A DNA stretch of 64,000 bases from Comamonas kerstersii (GTDB lineage Bacteria > Pseudomonadota > Gammaproteobacteria > Burkholderiales > Burkholderiaceae_C). Under the pieces are notes generated by a model. That model made no database searches, had not been told where the DNA came from, and was given only the letters and a program-made list of their open reading frames with translations. The translations under genes were made by a program, and so were the position numbers. Where the stretch lies: positions 1-64,000 of the forward strand of contig NZ_VZOT01000011.1 of the NCBI RefSeq assembly GCF_008801935.1. The letters are read 5' to 3'. Positions within the stretch are counted from its first letter, which is position 1. Each line of letters begins with the position of its first letter. Shown here in pieces: positions 51,351 through 60,241 of the stretch.

Positions 51351-52828
51351 GGGCGTGATGACGGGGCGTCGGGCTGGTGCAGGCGCCGCAAGGCGCAGAC
51401 AGGGGCTGGGGGCTGACCGCCAATTTCGGCGGGTGTGGCCACGGTCTCTTCATCGGCAGTGGGCAGCATGTGTGCCTCGCGCCAGCGGCCCCAGCGGTAG
51501 TAGGCCAGACTCATGAGCATGGCGCAGATGGAGCTTGCGGGAAAGCTCCACCAGATGGCATCTGCACCCAGCCAGGGCTGCAGCCATTTGGCCAGCGGCA
51601 GGCGTATGCCCCACAGCGAAATGGCCAGAATGACCAGCGGTGGAATCACGGCGCCGGTAGAGCGCACCACACCGGAGATGACAAAGGTCACGCCAAAGAA
51701 CACAAACGAGCCAATGGCAATGTGGTTGAGGTGGCGCGCTGCCTCAAGCGCGGCGCTGCCTGCGGGGAGAAACAGGCCCAGTACATGGCGATCCAGCAGC
51801 ACCAGCGGAATGATCAGCAGACCGGTCATCCAGATGTTGCACCAGATGCCTGCAGTGGCGGTGCCATCCACGCGCTGCCAGAGCTTGGCGCCCACATTCT
51901 GTGCCGCCATGGTGGAGCAGGCCGCGCCGATGGCCATGGCCGGCATTTGCACATAGGTCCACAGCTGCAGCGCCGCGCCGTAGGCGGACGAGGTGTCAAT
52001 GCCATAGCTGTTGACCATGCTCATCATCATGAGCATGGCCAGCGAAATCATCACCATCTGTGCGCCCATGGGCAGGCCTTTGACCACCAGCGCACGCAGG
52101 ATGGCCGCATGGGGCAGGAAGTAGTGCAGCTGCCTGCGCCCAATCCACAAGGGGTGTCTGCGGTGGTAGAGCCACAGCAGCATGGCGACAAAGCTGATGG
52201 CGTTGGACACCAGTGTGGCGGTGGCCGCGCCGGTGATGCCCATGGCCGGGAATGGCCCCCAGCCAAAAATCAGTACCGGGTTGAGAATGACGTCCAGCAC
52301 CACCACCAGCAGCAGGAACAGAAACGGGGTGCGGGTATCGCCTGCACCGCGCAAAATGGCCGAGACAAAGGCAAACAGGTACAGCAGCGGAATGGCCAGA
52401 AAGATGACGCGCAGATAGCTTTCAGCCAGCGGCAAGGCTGCGTCTGGCGTGCCCATCCAGTTCAGAATGTGGCGTGACAGCGGGTAGCCCAGTGCCGCAA
52501 TGCCTATCGATGCAAGACCAAAAAACGTGGCGCTGGTGCCCATGACACGGCGGGCCTGCTGCAAATCTTTGGCCCCCATGCTTTGCGCGACGAGGATGGT
52601 GGCAGCCATGCCCACGCCAAACACCAGCCCAATCAGCAGGAACATGATGTTGTTGGCATTCGCCGTGGCGGTGATGGCGGCTTCACCCAGGTAGTGACCG
52701 ATCCACATGGCGTTGACAGAGCCATTGAGGGACTGCAGCACATTGCCCGCCAGAATGGGCAGGGCAAACACCACCAGGGTGCGGGCAATAGGGCCTTGGG
52801 TCAGGTCTCGGGTAGGGCTGGAGGGCAT
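51326..52828 (-). CDS. MATE-family multidrug/sodium efflux protein
   Basis: 500 residues, twelve membrane helices in two halves. Early segments are LTQGPIARTLVVFALPILAG, NANNIMFLLIGLVFGVGMAA and VAQSMGAKDLQQARRVMGTS; the second half has GAACSTMAAQNVGAKLWQRV. Such proteins export drugs or metabolites by Na+ or H+ antiport across the inner membrane. The last seven codons and stop (RACSHKA*) come from the terminal repeat of the adjoining MITE; the pre-insertion end is predicted to be SSRPS* (see findings). The core is intact, so function is probably retained. Confidence 0.9.
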   Translation of the reverse strand: MPSSPTRDLTQGPIARTLVVFALPILAGNVLQSLNGSVNAMWIGHYLGEAAITATANANNIMFLLIGLVFGVGMAATILVAQSMGAKDLQQARRVMGTSATFFGLASIGIAALGYPLSRHILNWMGTPDAALPLAESYLRVIFLAIPLLYLFAFVSAILRGAGDTRTPFLFLLLVVVLDVILNPVLIFGWGPFPAMGITGAATATLVSNAISFVAMLLWLYHRRHPLWIGRRQLHYFLPHAAILRALVVKGLPMGAQMVMISLAMLMMMSMVNSYGIDTSSAYGAALQLWTYVQMPAMAIGAACSTMAAQNVGAKLWQRVDGTATAGIWCNIWMTGLLIIPLVLLDRHVLGLFLPAGSAALEAARHLNHIAIGSFVFFGVTFVISGVVRSTGAVIPPLVILAISLWGIRLPLAKWLQPWLGADAIWWSFPASSICAMLMSLAYYRWGRWREAHMLPTADEETVATPAEIGGQPPAPVCALRRLHQPDAPSSRPRACSHKA

Positions 52829-52886
52829 AGAGGGATTGTGGGTCTATCGTGCGCCCAGTCTGCCGGACAGCGCCTAAGATTGCAGC

Positions 52887-53777
52887 ATGTGCCAAAACAC
52901 CACCTCTTTTTCTTCTGACATGGCAGATGCTGCTGCATTGCAGGCTTGGCCTTCCAGGCGCTGGGCCGATGTGTCCGCACGTGACTTTGCGCTTGCCCAG
53001 CGCAGCGGCCTGGCGGCGCAGACGGTGGCCATCCTGCCGGTGGGCGCGGTGGAGCAGCATGGCCCACACCTGCCGCTCAAGGTCGATACGGCGCTGGTCG
53101 AAGGCGTTGTGGACGCGGCCCTGCCACTGATGGCTGCCGATGTGCCGGTGCTGGTGCTGCCTACGCAGGCTATTGGCTTGAGTCTGGAGCACCAGGACTA
53201 CGCGGGCACGCTGAGCCTGTCTCCAGCCACCTTGCTGGCCCTCTGGACGGAGCTGGGGGTCTGCGTGGCACGTGCCGGGGTGAAGAAGCTGCTGATCTTT
53301 AATGCCCACGGCGGCAATGTGAGCAGCATGGACATCGTGGCGCGCCAGCTGCGCATGCAGTGCGGGCTGCTGGTCTACCACAGCAGCTGGTTCAACCTGC
53401 CGCAGCCAGCAGGTGTGAACGAAGCCTTCAGCGCCCATGAACACCGCTTTGGTGTGCATGGTGGCGAGACCGAGACTTCCATGATGCTGCATCTGGCACC
53501 TGAGCTGGTGCGCATGGAGCATGCGCGCAACTTTGCCAGCAGTTCCGAAGTGCGAGCCCGGCAGTTTCCCATTCTGGGCAATGGCAAAAGCGCCAAGCTA
53601 GGCTGGGCCATGCAGGACTACAACCCTCAGGGCGCAGCGGGCAATGCCGCTGCCGCAGATGCTCAGCGCGGGCAAGCACTGGTGCAGGGGGCTGCTGCCA
53701 GTCTGGCGCAGCTGTGCGCAGAAATTCATGCCCTGCCTGAGGGCACGGTAGGTGGGCAGCCTCAGCCGCTGGGTTGA
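52887..53777 (+). CDS. Creatininase-family metal-dependent amidohydrolase
   Basis: 296 residues. Family metal-site segments: LPVGAVEQHGPHLPLKVD (Glu and His, about 50-67), QAIGLSLEHQDYAGTLSLSP, LIFNAHGGNVSSMDIVARQL (His), and HGGETETSMMLHLAPELVRM (Glu). Members include creatininase, the riboflavin/F420 enzyme ArfB and mycofactocin MftE, so the substrate cannot be assigned. No cofactor-synthesis genes adjoin it. The start is ATG 52887 or ATG 52920. The 3' end overlaps the convergent hypothetical gene by 16 bases. Confidence 0.88.
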   Translation: MCQNTTSFSSDMADAAALQAWPSRRWADVSARDFALAQRSGLAAQTVAILPVGAVEQHGPHLPLKVDTALVEGVVDAALPLMAADVPVLVLPTQAIGLSLEHQDYAGTLSLSPATLLALWTELGVCVARAGVKKLLIFNAHGGNVSSMDIVARQLRMQCGLLVYHSSWFNLPQPAGVNEAFSAHEHRFGVHGGETETSMMLHLAPELVRMEHARNFASSSEVRARQFPILGNGKSAKLGWAMQDYNPQGAAGNAAAADAQRGQALVQGAAASLAQLCAEIHALPEGTVGGQPQPLG

Positions 53778-54334
53778 TCGTCCAGCAGCACGGACTCCAG
53801 CTGCCAGTGGTGCAGCACTTCACGCAGTATGAGCAGGGCTGCTGCGGCCTGCGGGGTCTGCGGCACATCGTGGATGGGCACCTGCGGGTGCATGGCTTGC
53901 ATGACCAGCAGATTGAACAGTGTTTCCACCGCCTCGCGGCGCACGCTGTGGGTGTGTGCCTGGGCACGGCCCAGTGCACTGCGACCCACGGCATGCAGCA
54001 GCCGGTCATTGAGCAGCAGCATGCTGTGCGCTGGAATCTGGGTGGCCACAGGCATGATGGTGTCTTCGACCAGCATGATGCCGTGTTCCAGCTGGGCCTC
54101 GTTCGGCATGCGGTTGCCAAACACCTGCTGCGCCAGCAGGTCCAGCCCCAGAGGCAGTTGCAGGGCCACAGGCGCGTCGGACCCGTGCGGCTGTGCGTAG
54201 ATCAGCACCTGGCTGCTGTGTGCGAACAGGTGCAGGCACACCAGCGCCTGATCGCCACACAGGCGCTGCCAGCGCTGGAGCGTAGCAGCAGGTGGTCGCG
54301 GTGCATGCGTGTCAAGGCTGACGGAAGAAGACAT
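53762..54334 (-). CDS. Hypothetical protein, function unknown
   Basis: 190 residues from ATG 54334 (MSSSVSLDTHAPRPPAATLQ), which follows an AGGGA ribosome-binding site; a frame from 54424 is open but adds unlike sequence. I recognise no family. The protein is soluble and Leu/Gln/His-rich with no signal peptide or membrane helix; the best-ordered part seems to be LPLGLDLLAQQVFGNRMPNE through DTIMPVATQIPAHSMLLLND. It lies between a creatininase-family and a histidine-phosphatase gene, convergent with the first. Its C-terminal codons overlap the creatininase 3' end. Confidence 0.65.
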   Translation of the reverse strand: MSSSVSLDTHAPRPPAATLQRWQRLCGDQALVCLHLFAHSSQVLIYAQPHGSDAPVALQLPLGLDLLAQQVFGNRMPNEAQLEHGIMLVEDTIMPVATQIPAHSMLLLNDRLLHAVGRSALGRAQAHTHSVRREAVETLFNLLVMQAMHPQVPIHDVPQTPQAAAALLILREVLHHWQLESVLLDDQPSG

Positions 54335-54468
54335 ACTGCATCCCTGAAGGTCGGACTGACCATTGTGCACCGGCCGTGTGACAAATGCTTGCGAATTCTT
54401 GTGCAGACCTGCACTTTGCAGCATGTGCTTACATCGCTGTAGTGCTTTGCCAGCAATTGTCTATGCCT

Positions 54469-55140
54469 TCAGGCAAATGTCTCCCAGCCTCGGGTGTCTG
54501 GCGTATCCAGATGGTTCAGAGTGTTGAAGCTTTGCAGCATCAGACGCTTGGGGCTCATGCTCAGCGCTGTGATGGCAGTATTGCGGATGCGCATGTTGAG
54601 GGCGATCGCCACTTCGGGGGAAGTGCCCAGCACGGAGCTGATAGCGGTGGCAATCGGCCCGCCGCTGCTGACCACCAGCACTTGGCCTGCATGGTGCTGC
54701 TGGCGCATCTGCTCCAGTGAATGGCGCACCCCGTCTGAGAAGGCCTGCCAGCTGGGCATGCCTTCGGGGGAAATGACGCCAGCCATCCATTGCGCCAGCG
54801 CATCGCACAGCAGACGAAAGTGGGCCTTGAAGCCTTCGGGCGTGCAGGCTGGGCCCAGAGGCTCAGCCTGCATACACCGTATCAGTGCATGGCTGTCGTA
54901 CTCATTGAGCGCAGGCAGTGCCGTGGCTTCGGGCAGGCCGGGCAGGCCGTCCTGTATGCCCGCCAGCGTCTGCACATGCCGCTGCAGCGTGCCGGTGTAG
55001 GCCGCATCAAAGCGTATGCCGCGCTCCTGCCAGTAACGCCCCAGCTGCTGCGCCTGCTGCAGGCCCAGTGCGCTGAGCTGGTCATAGTTATCGGCCCCGA
55101 AAGACGCCTGGCCGTGGCGAACAAGGTAGATGGTTCCCAT
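54469..55140 (-). CDS. Histidine phosphatase family protein (phosphoglycerate mutase-like)
   Basis: 223 residues. The catalytic RHG motif is in MGTIYLVRHGQASFGADNYD (His9), followed by LSALGLQQAQQLGRYWQERG, FDAAYTGTLQRHVQT (second phosphate-pocket Arg) and the late VLVVSSGGPIATAISSVLG. In most members the catalytic-pair position there is SHG; here it reads SSGG, as in a recognised subgroup. It could be a small-molecule phosphatase; the substrate is unknown. The start is 145 bases before the divergent iron-regulated TonB receptor gene. Confidence 0.85.
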   Translation of the reverse strand: MGTIYLVRHGQASFGADNYDQLSALGLQQAQQLGRYWQERGIRFDAAYTGTLQRHVQTLAGIQDGLPGLPEATALPALNEYDSHALIRCMQAEPLGPACTPEGFKAHFRLLCDALAQWMAGVISPEGMPSWQAFSDGVRHSLEQMRQQHHAGQVLVVSSGGPIATAISSVLGTSPEVAIALNMRIRNTAITALSMSPKRLMLQSFNTLNHLDTPDTRGWETFA

Positions 55141-55211
55141 GCACAGGGATTCTGATTAAGGCCTTTTGAAGAGGCTGTCTTTTGCGTGACCAAGGTATTT
55201 TTACTGATTAT

Positions 55212-55230
55212 CTAAATGATAACCATTCTT
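55212..55230. promoter_or_regulatory. Fur-box-like operator in front of the TonB receptor gene
   Basis: CTAAATGATAACCATTCTT matches 13 of 19 positions of the Fur consensus GATAATGATAATCATTATC, including the AATGATAA and CATT cores. It sits 56 bases before the receptor ATG and next to a possible -10 (TATAGAAT, 55239-55246), so iron repression is likely. It might also reach the divergent phosphatase gene. Confidence 0.75.
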
Positions 55231-55285
55231 ATTTTTATATAGAATCGCTGATTCTTTAAAGATACAAATGGAGAGGTGAAAAAAC

Positions 55286-57685
55286 ATGGCCACGTGGGAG
55301 AGAGTCATCGCAGTAGCTGCGGCATGCGGGGTAGGAGGTGCTGCGTGGGCAGTAGATGATGAAAGTGGCCACAGTGCAGCAGAAAAAAGCATGCCGACCG
55401 TCCACGTGACAGCACAAAGTTTGGAGGTGCGCGTTTATACACGTGAAGAGATGGATGCAACCCCAGAAGGTAATCGCGATATCTCTTCACTGGTAGCGAA
55501 CCATCCTGCCGTGCGGCAGAACCCCACAGTAAATGGGGCTGGTAATCGCGGCAGCTTAGCACCAGAGTCTTTCTCCATCCATGGACAGAGTCCGTACCAG
55601 AATCAGTTTCAGGTCGATGGCATCAGTGCTACGAATGTCATCAGTCCTCAAAATCAGAACCTGAATTTGCAAGTGGGCAATGTGCCTGGGTTTTCGCAGG
55701 CCTACAACATTGACACAGAACTGCTTGATTCAGTGGAGGTGTATGACAACCGTGTGCCCGTCGAGTTTGGGCGTTTTACGGGTGGTGTGGTCGATGCACA
55801 GATCAAAACGCCTCAGGGCACCAACAAGGTGGAGGTCAAGCGCAGCTTTAACAGCTCAAACTTGACGCAACAGAAAATGCCGCCCCGCGTGACAGAAGCC
55901 TGGGAGGAGGGGGAGCCCGGATATTCGGCACGCTGGAAGAAACACTTTTCGAGCATCAACGCTGATGTAAAACTGTCAGACGAGACTGCCGCATTGCTGG
56001 CTTTTTCCCGGCGTGAGTCGGAGATTCAGCGCACAGGCAAGGTGCTTGACCGTACTTCTGGTATCCCCAATGGCAAAACGACGCGATTGGTCGCGACCGA
56101 CCATAGTGACCAGGTGGACAACGTTTTTGCCAAGTTCCATAGGCGCTGGGGACAGGGGCTAGATACCAATCTGACGTTGAAATACGCCGATCGCCAGGAA
56201 CATCTGGTCGACAATTTTTTTGCCGATACTGCATGGACCAATCAGCAAAAAGCTTATGGCATCGGCCTGGATGCCACACAGGTGCTGGATGTTGGCAAGC
56301 TGAGCCTGAAGTTCGGTCTGGACCAATTGAATGCGCAGCGTAACTCCAGCGGGACGGAGTTCGTCACGCAGCAGTTTGCTGACAAGTCGCTCAGCCAATA
56401 TACCTATGGGGGATTTGGCACAGAAGCCTTGGAGCAGCAACAGGTGACTGCCAAGTTGCGCATGGACTGGAAGACGCTGCAAACAGGAGCGGTGAGTCAC
56501 AAGATTTATGCGGGCGTCGACGCGCAAAGCATTGATGCGCATTTTGACCGCAAGCAAGATGCGTATGCCTATCGCGCCGTACAGCAGTTGGATGGCTCGC
56601 AAAAGTATTTCAATAAAACCCACTATATGGCTGGCAAGGTGAAGGCTGGCTATAACAGCACGTCGCTGTATGTGAGTGACACCATGCAGTGGGGCAACTG
56701 GAGCGCGATACTGGGCGCGCGGGTTGATCGTGACAACTATTTCAAGAATACCAACTTTGCGCCGCGTGGCCGTGTCGATTGGGACGTGCTGGGCAATGGC
56801 AAGACACAGCTGGGGATTGGCTGGTCGCGTTACTTCGGTCTGGACCTGCTGGGCTATGCGCTGAGCCAGGAAAAAAGCAAGCTGCAGCGCCAGCTGATTG
56901 ACTCTAAAGGCAACCCTGTCGATAAGCCTGCCGCAGGCCAAATCCATCTGATCGATGGTGTGAAGACGCCGCGTTCTGATGAATGGGCCTTCGGGGTAAC
57001 GCAGCAGCTGTCTGAATATCTGGAAGCTGGGCTTACCTATGTGCGGCGCACGAGTCGCGACTCGGTGACAAGCGATTCCATTGATGGCCAATACGTATAC
57101 ACGAATGGTGGTTATGGCAAGTCTGAAACGGCTACGTTGAGCCTGCAGACGCTGCGTCCCTGGAATGCGCTGGCTGCCCAATGGCGCGGTCGGGTCGATT
57201 TCAGCTGGCACGATGCTTGGCGCAACCATGATATGGCCGAGGCTTGGGCTGCAGAAGCCAGCCTGCCAGATGACGTGATTATTTATAACGATCAAAAGAT
57301 CCTGCGCAAAGACAAGCCTGCCAGTGATTTCAATCAACCGCGGCGGCTGAGCATTGGCTGGACAGGGGTCTGGCAAAAACAAGGTGTGACCTGGGGGAAT
57401 CGTGTCAATTGGAATAGCAGCAAAAGTGGCATCACATACCTGGGGGTTTCTGCCAAGCCAGAGCAGTTAGAGCGCTATGGCTCTCAGCGACTTGCATCGT
57501 ATTGGACCTGGGACACTTCCATCACCTGGAAGCCGCAGCAGATCAAGGGATTGCTTCTGAATGTCGATGTTCTGAACCTGCTCAACCGCATGGCGCCGAT
57601 TGCAGTGGCAACACCGACTGCTGCGAACAATGTGCGTTATCAGACCGGACGTGAAATTTGGTTGAACGTTGGGTATGAGTTCTGA
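55286..57685 (+). CDS. TonB-dependent outer-membrane receptor
   Basis: 799 residues. Signal sequence (about 1-22, ...GGAAWA). The plug domain (about 35-180) has PTVHVTAQSLEV, FSIHGQSPYQNQFQVDGISA, SVEVYDNRVPVEFGRFTGGV and VDAQIKTPQGTNKVEV. A 22-strand-type barrel follows, ending in an aromatic (REIWLNVGYEF) as needed for outer-membrane insertion. It is energised by TonB-ExbBD. A Fur-like site upstream and haem and imelysin genes downstream point to iron uptake; the ligand is unknown. Base composition looks a little more A/T-rich than the flanking housekeeping genes (visual impression). Confidence 0.92.
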   Translation: MATWERVIAVAAACGVGGAAWAVDDESGHSAAEKSMPTVHVTAQSLEVRVYTREEMDATPEGNRDISSLVANHPAVRQNPTVNGAGNRGSLAPESFSIHGQSPYQNQFQVDGISATNVISPQNQNLNLQVGNVPGFSQAYNIDTELLDSVEVYDNRVPVEFGRFTGGVVDAQIKTPQGTNKVEVKRSFNSSNLTQQKMPPRVTEAWEEGEPGYSARWKKHFSSINADVKLSDETAALLAFSRRESEIQRTGKVLDRTSGIPNGKTTRLVATDHSDQVDNVFAKFHRRWGQGLDTNLTLKYADRQEHLVDNFFADTAWTNQQKAYGIGLDATQVLDVGKLSLKFGLDQLNAQRNSSGTEFVTQQFADKSLSQYTYGGFGTEALEQQQVTAKLRMDWKTLQTGAVSHKIYAGVDAQSIDAHFDRKQDAYAYRAVQQLDGSQKYFNKTHYMAGKVKAGYNSTSLYVSDTMQWGNWSAILGARVDRDNYFKNTNFAPRGRVDWDVLGNGKTQLGIGWSRYFGLDLLGYALSQEKSKLQRQLIDSKGNPVDKPAAGQIHLIDGVKTPRSDEWAFGVTQQLSEYLEAGLTYVRRTSRDSVTSDSIDGQYVYTNGGYGKSETATLSLQTLRPWNALAAQWRGRVDFSWHDAWRNHDMAEAWAAEASLPDDVIIYNDQKILRKDKPASDFNQPRRLSIGWTGVWQKQGVTWGNRVNWNSSKSGITYLGVSAKPEQLERYGSQRLASYWTWDTSITWKPQQIKGLLLNVDVLNLLNRMAPIAVATPTAANNVRYQTGREIWLNVGYEF

Positions 57686-57692
57686 GAATGAG

Positions 57693-57759
57693 TGTCGCTT
57701 GATAAGCTGATTAAAGCGACAGTATTTAAAAGTGCGCAGCTAGGAATGGCTGCGCTTTT
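57693..57759 (+). terminator. Two hairpins between the TonB receptor and di-haem peroxidase genes
   Basis: TGTCGCTT (57693-57700) pairs with AAGCGACA (57714-57721), and GCGCAGC (57734-57740) pairs with GCTGCGC (57749-57755) followed by TTTTAGTTTT. The second could be a weak terminator or attenuator that reduces peroxidase expression relative to the receptor. Confidence 0.6.
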
Positions 57760-57765
57760 AGTTTT

Positions 57766-58992
57766 ATGGCATACACAATGAGACGGAGTCTAAAAAGAAA
57801 TATGCGACGTACTTTCTGGAGTATCGCAGGCGCGGTTGTTTGGCTGACGAGCATGACCACTATGGCTCAAACCATACGCGTGGAGCCTAACGCCACCACC
57901 AAACTCGCCCAAGCCTCTGCTCCCAACACGGCTTTGGCACGCTTGCTCAGTCCCGTGGACAACCAGGCCTTCGAATGTGGAGAGCAAGCAGGCTGGAATA
58001 TCGAGTGCCTGCGCTCTCGCTACCAGGGAACCCCTGGGCATTGGCCCAAGCCGGTGATTGATGAAGGCAAGGCATGGAAGGAAATGGCACCGGTTCCTGC
58101 GGTGCAGCCGCCTGCGGATGCCAAGGCAGAAGCGCAGCGTGCTTTGGGGGCGGTGCTGTTCTTTGACCCGGGTTTGTCGCGCAAGGGCGCGGTCTCTTGC
58201 GCTTCTTGTCATCAAGCCGACAAGGCGTTTACCGATGGGCTGGCGCAGAGTGTGGGTGAGGACAAGCTCATGGGGCGTCGTCGTGCACAGACCTTGTTTG
58301 CTGCGCCATTCTCGGAAAAGCTGTTCTGGGATGGCCGTGCAGGCTCTCTGGAAGAACAGTCCAAGGGCTCCATCCAGAACACCTTTGAGATGAACAACAC
58401 GCTCGACGCTGCGGTGGCCCATGTGAATGCACAGCCCCAATACCAGGCGCTGATACAGACGGCCTACGGCACTCAGAAGGTGGATGAGGATGAAATGGTG
58501 GCGGCCATTGCCAGTTTCGTGCGCACCCTGCGCCCATCGACAACGTTGGCGGATGAAGTGATTGCTGGCGACACAAAGGTCCTGTCTGACCAGCAGCTTC
58601 TGGGCTTGCACCTGTTCCGGACGAAAGCACGCTGCATGAATTGCCACAGTGGTGCGCTGCTGACAGACAACGAGTTCCATGACCTGGGCCTGTCGTTCTA
58701 TGGCCGGCGCAATCAAGATCTGGGCCGCTTTGAATTTACACGTGACAAGGAAGACTTAGGCCGGTTCAAGACGCCGAGCTTGCGCGGTGTCGTGCAAGGA
58801 GGCCCCTGGATGCACAACGGTTTGTTCCCAGACATGCATGGCCTCATGCGTCTGTACAACATTGGTATGGGGGTGGTTGCAGGTGACCCGGCGACAGACC
58901 CCTATATACCGCCGAAGTCTCCACACATGAAGCCGATTAACTTGAATGCCGAAGAGATTGACGCCTTGGTAGAGTGGCTCAGACTTTTATAA
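57766..58992 (+). CDS. Di-haem cytochrome c peroxidase / MauG-family protein
   Basis: 408 residues. Signal sequence, then two covalent haem sites: CASCH (about 145-149) and CMNCH (about 289-293). Also present are LFFDPGLSRKGAVSCASCHQ, DGRAGSLEEQSKGSIQNTFE and PSLRGVVQGGPWMHNGLFPD, the CCP/MauG pattern. These periplasmic enzymes reduce peroxide or carry out high-valent haem oxidation. The start may be ATG 57766, 57778 or 57802. It follows the iron-regulated TonB receptor on the same strand, which suggests a redox role in metal acquisition; this is inference. Confidence 0.88.
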   Translation: MAYTMRRSLKRNMRRTFWSIAGAVVWLTSMTTMAQTIRVEPNATTKLAQASAPNTALARLLSPVDNQAFECGEQAGWNIECLRSRYQGTPGHWPKPVIDEGKAWKEMAPVPAVQPPADAKAEAQRALGAVLFFDPGLSRKGAVSCASCHQADKAFTDGLAQSVGEDKLMGRRRAQTLFAAPFSEKLFWDGRAGSLEEQSKGSIQNTFEMNNTLDAAVAHVNAQPQYQALIQTAYGTQKVDEDEMVAAIASFVRTLRPSTTLADEVIAGDTKVLSDQQLLGLHLFRTKARCMNCHSGALLTDNEFHDLGLSFYGRRNQDLGRFEFTRDKEDLGRFKTPSLRGVVQGGPWMHNGLFPDMHGLMRLYNIGMGVVAGDPATDPYIPPKSPHMKPINLNAEEIDALVEWLRLL

Positions 58993-59028
58993 ACCTGTAG
59001 CAGGCAGAAGCCTTTCTGATGAAAAGCG

Positions 59029-59055
59029 ACGCCAGTTTTGAATCAAAACTGGCGT
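59029..59055. terminator. Bidirectional terminator between convergent iron-island operons
   Basis: ACGCCAGTTTT (59029-59039) pairs perfectly with AAAACTGGCGT (59045-59055) around GAATC. T-rich sequence follows on the plus strand (TGCTGTTT) and AAAAG precedes it, giving a U-tract on the minus strand. It separates the peroxidase gene from the DUF1513 gene. Confidence 0.8.
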
Positions 59056-59077
59056 TGCTGTTTAGGCGTAGATTTTT

Positions 59078-60241
59078 TCAGATCTGCACCCAGTGGTTAT
59101 CCAGCGCCAGTGGTACTGCTGCAGCAATGGTCTGGCCTTGAGGCCATTGCAGTACCTGATGGCTGCCTCCAGACCACAGCATGGCGCTACGTGCTTTCAG
59201 AGAGTGGGTCACCACGCTGTCGTTGCTGATGCAGTACACGCCTTGCTGCGTGTTCTGTTGCACGCACTGGGCGGTGCCGTCTGACGCTTCAGGAGGAAGC
59301 CACCACGTCAGTGTGTTGGCGCGTGGGCAGCTGACAGCAAAGTGTGTGCCGTCGCTGCTGATGTCGCCGCCATAACCTTGCCATTGCGCGCCTGCAGGCA
59401 AGGGCACGGCATGCAGGTGCTGGCCGTCCAGCAGGGCCAGTACCGGGGCGGACTGCTTGTGCTCGGGGTGGTCATGCTCGGCCTGCAAGGCAATGCCCAG
59501 CCAGCGCTGCTGTGGTTCCCATGCGACCGCTGGCCCCCAGGCCAGGTGGCGCAAACTCAGGCGACGATCTGGCAAACGCCATTGGCCAGCAATGCTTCCA
59601 GCATCTTGCGGGCTCAGTCTGACAATGGAGGAGTCCATGTGCGTCAGCTTGAGCTTGCGCCTCCCGGTCTCGGGCTGAGTGGGAATGCCACCATTGGCCA
59701 CCATGATGCTTCCGTCCTTGTCCAGCAGCAGCTGGTGAGGGTCCATGCCGCCTGTATGCCATTCGGCAATTTTTTCCAGGGTGTGTACATCGCGCACGCC
59801 AATCAGCCCCTGGCTGTCGGCCAGATCGGTTTCCGTGGTGTACAGGTGCTGGCCATCCAGGCTGGCAATTACATGGCCGTTGAAGGCCCGGTCAGGCTCA
59901 ATCCACAGCCATTGCTCTTGTCCGCTCGGCGCAATGTGCAGCAACCAGTCGCCGGGGCGGCGGCTGGCAAACAGCAAGCTGCCATCTGCCAGCTGTGTCA
60001 TGCCATGGGCTCGGGTCGGAATGCTGTGTGCTTGCACGATGTGCAGTGGCTGCTCAGGCGCACTGGGGGCGGCCAGTACACCCACAAACAGGTCTGAACC
60101 TTGTGCCCATGCAGCAGCAAAGCGCACGTGCTGGCTGTTGGCTCTGTTTTGGCCCCATGTATGCAGGGGCAGCATGGCTAGCACAGCCATGCTTTGCAGC
60201 CATTGTCTGCGAGTCGTTGGCATGGGAGTCTTAGTCGCCAT
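59078..60241 (-). CDS. DUF1513 family exported protein (iron-cluster beta-propeller-like)
   Basis: 387 residues from ATG 60241. The N-terminus TTRRQWLQSMAVLAMLPLHT looks like a Tat signal (RR motif). The mature protein has repeated propeller-like blades: GSLLFASRRPGDWLLHIAPS, FNGHVIASLDGQHLYTTETD, GGMDPHQLLLDKDGSIMVAN and YGGDISSDGTHFAVSCPRAN. It is recognised as DUF1513, which accompanies imelysin and DUF1111 genes in Pseudomonas-type iron clusters. It is the last gene of the minus-strand operon; its ATG overlaps the preceding imelysin stop by 11 bases (ATG 60223 avoids the overlap). The biochemical role is unknown. Confidence 0.82.
   Translation of the reverse strand: MATKTPMPTTRRQWLQSMAVLAMLPLHTWGQNRANSQHVRFAAAWAQGSDLFVGVLAAPSAPEQPLHIVQAHSIPTRAHGMTQLADGSLLFASRRPGDWLLHIAPSGQEQWLWIEPDRAFNGHVIASLDGQHLYTTETDLADSQGLIGVRDVHTLEKIAEWHTGGMDPHQLLLDKDGSIMVANGGIPTQPETGRRKLKLTHMDSSIVRLSPQDAGSIAGQWRLPDRRLSLRHLAWGPAVAWEPQQRWLGIALQAEHDHPEHKQSAPVLALLDGQHLHAVPLPAGAQWQGYGGDISSDGTHFAVSCPRANTLTWWLPPEASDGTAQCVQQNTQQGVYCISNDSVVTHSLKARSAMLWSGGSHQVLQWPQGQTIAAAVPLALDNHWVQI

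Noticed and set aside
54469-55140. Glycolytic phosphoglycerate mutase GpmA
   Set aside because: The protein has the RHG motif but lacks the longer GpmA insertions and its length and late SSGG motif fit general histidine phosphatases instead.
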